The notes beneath the pieces were generated by a model. It worked only from the letters and a program-made list of their open reading frames with translations. It was not told the origin of the DNA and searched no databases. From positions 1-6,564 of the forward strand of contig CAKZJI010000373.1 of the NCBI GenBank assembly GCA_936941515.1: DNA of 6,564 bases, read 5' to 3'. This DNA is from an uncultured Propionibacteriaceae bacterium (GTDB lineage Bacteria > Actinomycetota > Actinomycetes > Propionibacteriales > Propionibacteriaceae). Positions 5,701 to 6,564 of this stretch are shown piece by piece. The position numbers were made by a program, and so were the translations under genes. The first letter of the stretch is position 1, and the number at the start of each line of letters is the position of its first letter.

Positions 5701-6006
5701 TCAGCAGATCTGGACACCACCGGGGCGAACTTGTCCCGATTCGGAGCGGTCGACCAGGCGGGTGGTGGACGACGGAGTGGTGCCGGTCCGGGCCGCCAGC
5801 TCACCGACGGTGGCGCCCTCGACCGCGGCGAGCAGCCGCAGCGCGCGGAAGTGCTCGACCGTGAGGTCGTGCTCCGCGAGGGCCGGGGTGAGGACGTTCA
5901 TGACGAGGTCGTCGGCGTCGCACACGGCCGCGAAAGCGGTGCGCCCCGGCGCCTCCCGCAGGTCCGCGCTCGCGTCCATGTCCGCCCCGATCTTCGACTG
6001 TGTCAT
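5701..6006 (-). pseudogene. MarR-family transcriptional regulator, C-terminal half lost
   Basis: The frame from ATG 6006 (minus strand) gives a typical MarR N-terminal half: helices around AAVCDADDLVMNVLTPALAE, then LTVEHFRALRLLAAVEG. The helix-turn-helix follows as TVGELAARTGTTPSSTTRLV (residues 67-86). After R87 (codon near 5746) the expected wing (LEARGLVERR... with a DxRxxR motif) and the C-terminal dimer helix are missing. Instead 14 unrelated residues, SESGQVRPGGVQIC, lead to a stop at 5701. Normal members are about 140-160 residues; this is 101. I checked the other two frames below 5745 and saw no continuation, so it is a truncation and not a simple frameshift. The product would lack both the winged half of the DNA-binding domain and the dimerisation helix, and is probably non-functional. 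It is divergent from the ligand-binding protein gene. Confidence 0.7.
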
Positions 6007-6116
6007 CGCAATCCGCGACCACTGTATCGCGTTCCCTCGCCGCTGCGGGCGTGCTCCGCGTAGGCTCGGTCGTACACCGGTCCGTAGTGCAGGACTTCAG
6101 ACGAGCGGACGTCCAT
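6003..6116 (-). CDS. Possible 37-residue small ORF upstream of marR (low confidence)
   Basis: On the minus strand, MDVRSSEVLHYGPVYDRAYA followed by EHARSGEGTRYSGRGLR ends at a TGA that overlaps the marR start codon (ATGA). The overlap would allow translational coupling. Against it: no Shine-Dalgarno precedes the ATG, its start overlaps the divergent gene's start (CATG), and its codon third positions are less GC-rich than in neighbouring genes. I recognise no family. It may simply be an open frame in a 108-bp intergenic region. Confidence 0.15.
   Translation of the reverse strand: MDVRSSEVLHYGPVYDRAYAEHARSGEGTRYSGRGLR
6014..6031. promoter_or_regulatory. Candidate MarR operator (inverted repeat)
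   Basis: CGCGA-N8-TCGCG is a perfect 5-bp inverted repeat spanning 18 bp, starting 8 bp upstream of the marR start in the divergent region. The spacer contains, on the minus strand, TACAGT, a -10-like hexamer. A regulator bound here would block marR transcription, the usual autoregulatory layout in this family. It is short enough to occur by chance in GC-rich DNA. Confidence 0.28.
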
Positions 6117-6564
6117 GAGCGAGTACACCGTTGGGTTGTTGTACCCCCGACGTGGCCCCGCGGGGCTGTTCGGCCCGTCGTGCCTCAGTTGCACGACGCT
6201 GGCGGCCGACGACATCAACACCCGGGGCGGGATCCTCGGGCGCGAGTTGGCCGTGCGCCCCATCGACTCCGCGACCGGCGTGGCGAACGTGACCCGCGAG
6301 GTGGAATCCCTGCTGGCGGCGGGCGAGATCGACGCCATCGTCGGCTGGCACACCTCCGACGTGCGACGGGCGCTGTCCGCGCGCCTCGACCTGCGGGTGC
6401 CCTACGTGTACACCGCGCTCTACGAGGGCGGCGAGTCGACGGCCGGCGTCTTCCTCACGGGCGAGACGCCCGAGGACCAGATCCGCCCGGCCCTCGAATG
6501 GCTGCGACGTGAGCGCGGCCTGCGCCGGTGGTGGATCGTGGGCAGCGACTACCTGTGGGCGCGC
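6115..6564 (+). CDS. AmiC/UrtA-like periplasmic-binding-fold protein, 3' end outside window
   Basis: The first 150 residues start MSEYTVGLLYPRRGPAGLFG, then PSCLSCTTLAADDINTRGGI and LGRELAVRPID. They continue with DAIVGWHTSDVRRALSARLD, VPYVYTALYEGGES and RRWWIVGSDYLWAR. This is the N-terminal lobe of the type I periplasmic-binding fold of the AmiC and urea/short-chain-amide-binding (Peripla_BP_5) family. IVGSDYLWAR parallels the IGSDYIYPR segment of Pseudomonas AmiC. There is no signal peptide or lipobox, so it is probably cytoplasmic and more likely a ligand sensor (as AmiC is for amides) than a transport receptor. The ATG at 6115 has no good Shine-Dalgarno. It is divergent from a broken marR; the downstream genes, which would show the pathway, lie outside. 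The frame is open to the last base, and family members are usually about 350-400 residues. Confidence 0.85.
   Translation, partial: MSEYTVGLLYPRRGPAGLFGPSCLSCTTLAADDINTRGGILGRELAVRPIDSATGVANVTREVESLLAAGEIDAIVGWHTSDVRRALSARLDLRVPYVYTALYEGGESTAGVFLTGETPEDQIRPALEWLRRERGLRRWWIVGSDYLWAR

Noticed and set aside
5494..6063. 189-codon plus-strand open frame across the repeats and marR
   Set aside because: It runs through the repeat units and antisense to a recognisable MarR sequence. It has no ribosome-binding site and no family match.

Overview
The window comes from a GC-rich bacterial chromosome, most likely an actinomycete (Actinomycetota). The strongest pointers are a CspA-like cold-shock gene overlapping a DUF3027 gene, a pairing typical of that phylum. 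Others are strong G/C bias at third codon positions, GTGA/ATGA gene overlaps and apparently leaderless starts. Propionibacteriaceae would fit, but this cannot be fixed from sequence alone.

Left part (1-1658): a minus-strand Nudix hydrolase gene runs off the left edge. It loses its N-terminal half at about position 212, inside the Nudix box. There it abuts the C-terminal piece of a plus-strand cutC gene (to 423). The cutC piece overlaps, by ATGA, an intact second Nudix hydrolase gene (420-944). Convergent to it, and ending only 6 bp away, is a proline-rich membrane protein gene (1658-951, minus).

Middle (1659-5463): a 173-bp divergent spacer carries a 12-bp palindrome and promoter-like elements. 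It leads into nagB (glucosamine-6-phosphate deaminase, 1832-2599). Next is the two-gene operon of a cold-shock-domain protein (2687-3070) and DUF3027 (3067-3840). A short hairpin followed by TTTT lies after that operon. It is followed by a probably leaderless NCS2/AzgA-type purine permease gene (3916-5463).

Right part (5464-6564): a non-coding stretch holds about six degenerate 20-21-bp units, three in each orientation, arranged around a perfect 15-bp inverted repeat. Beside it lies a MarR-family regulator gene that loses its C-terminal half at about 5745. Divergent from marR is the 5' part of an AmiC/UrtA-like ligand-binding protein gene that runs off the right edge.

The middle is ordinary core actinobacterial metabolism: amino-sugar breakdown, a cold-shock-domain protein with its conserved partner, and purine uptake. 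The ends look rearranged, with at least two gene fusions or truncations. I see no defence system, transposase, CRISPR array, tRNA or rRNA. The most unusual structure is the bidirectional repeat cluster at 5534-5659, next to the broken marR gene.
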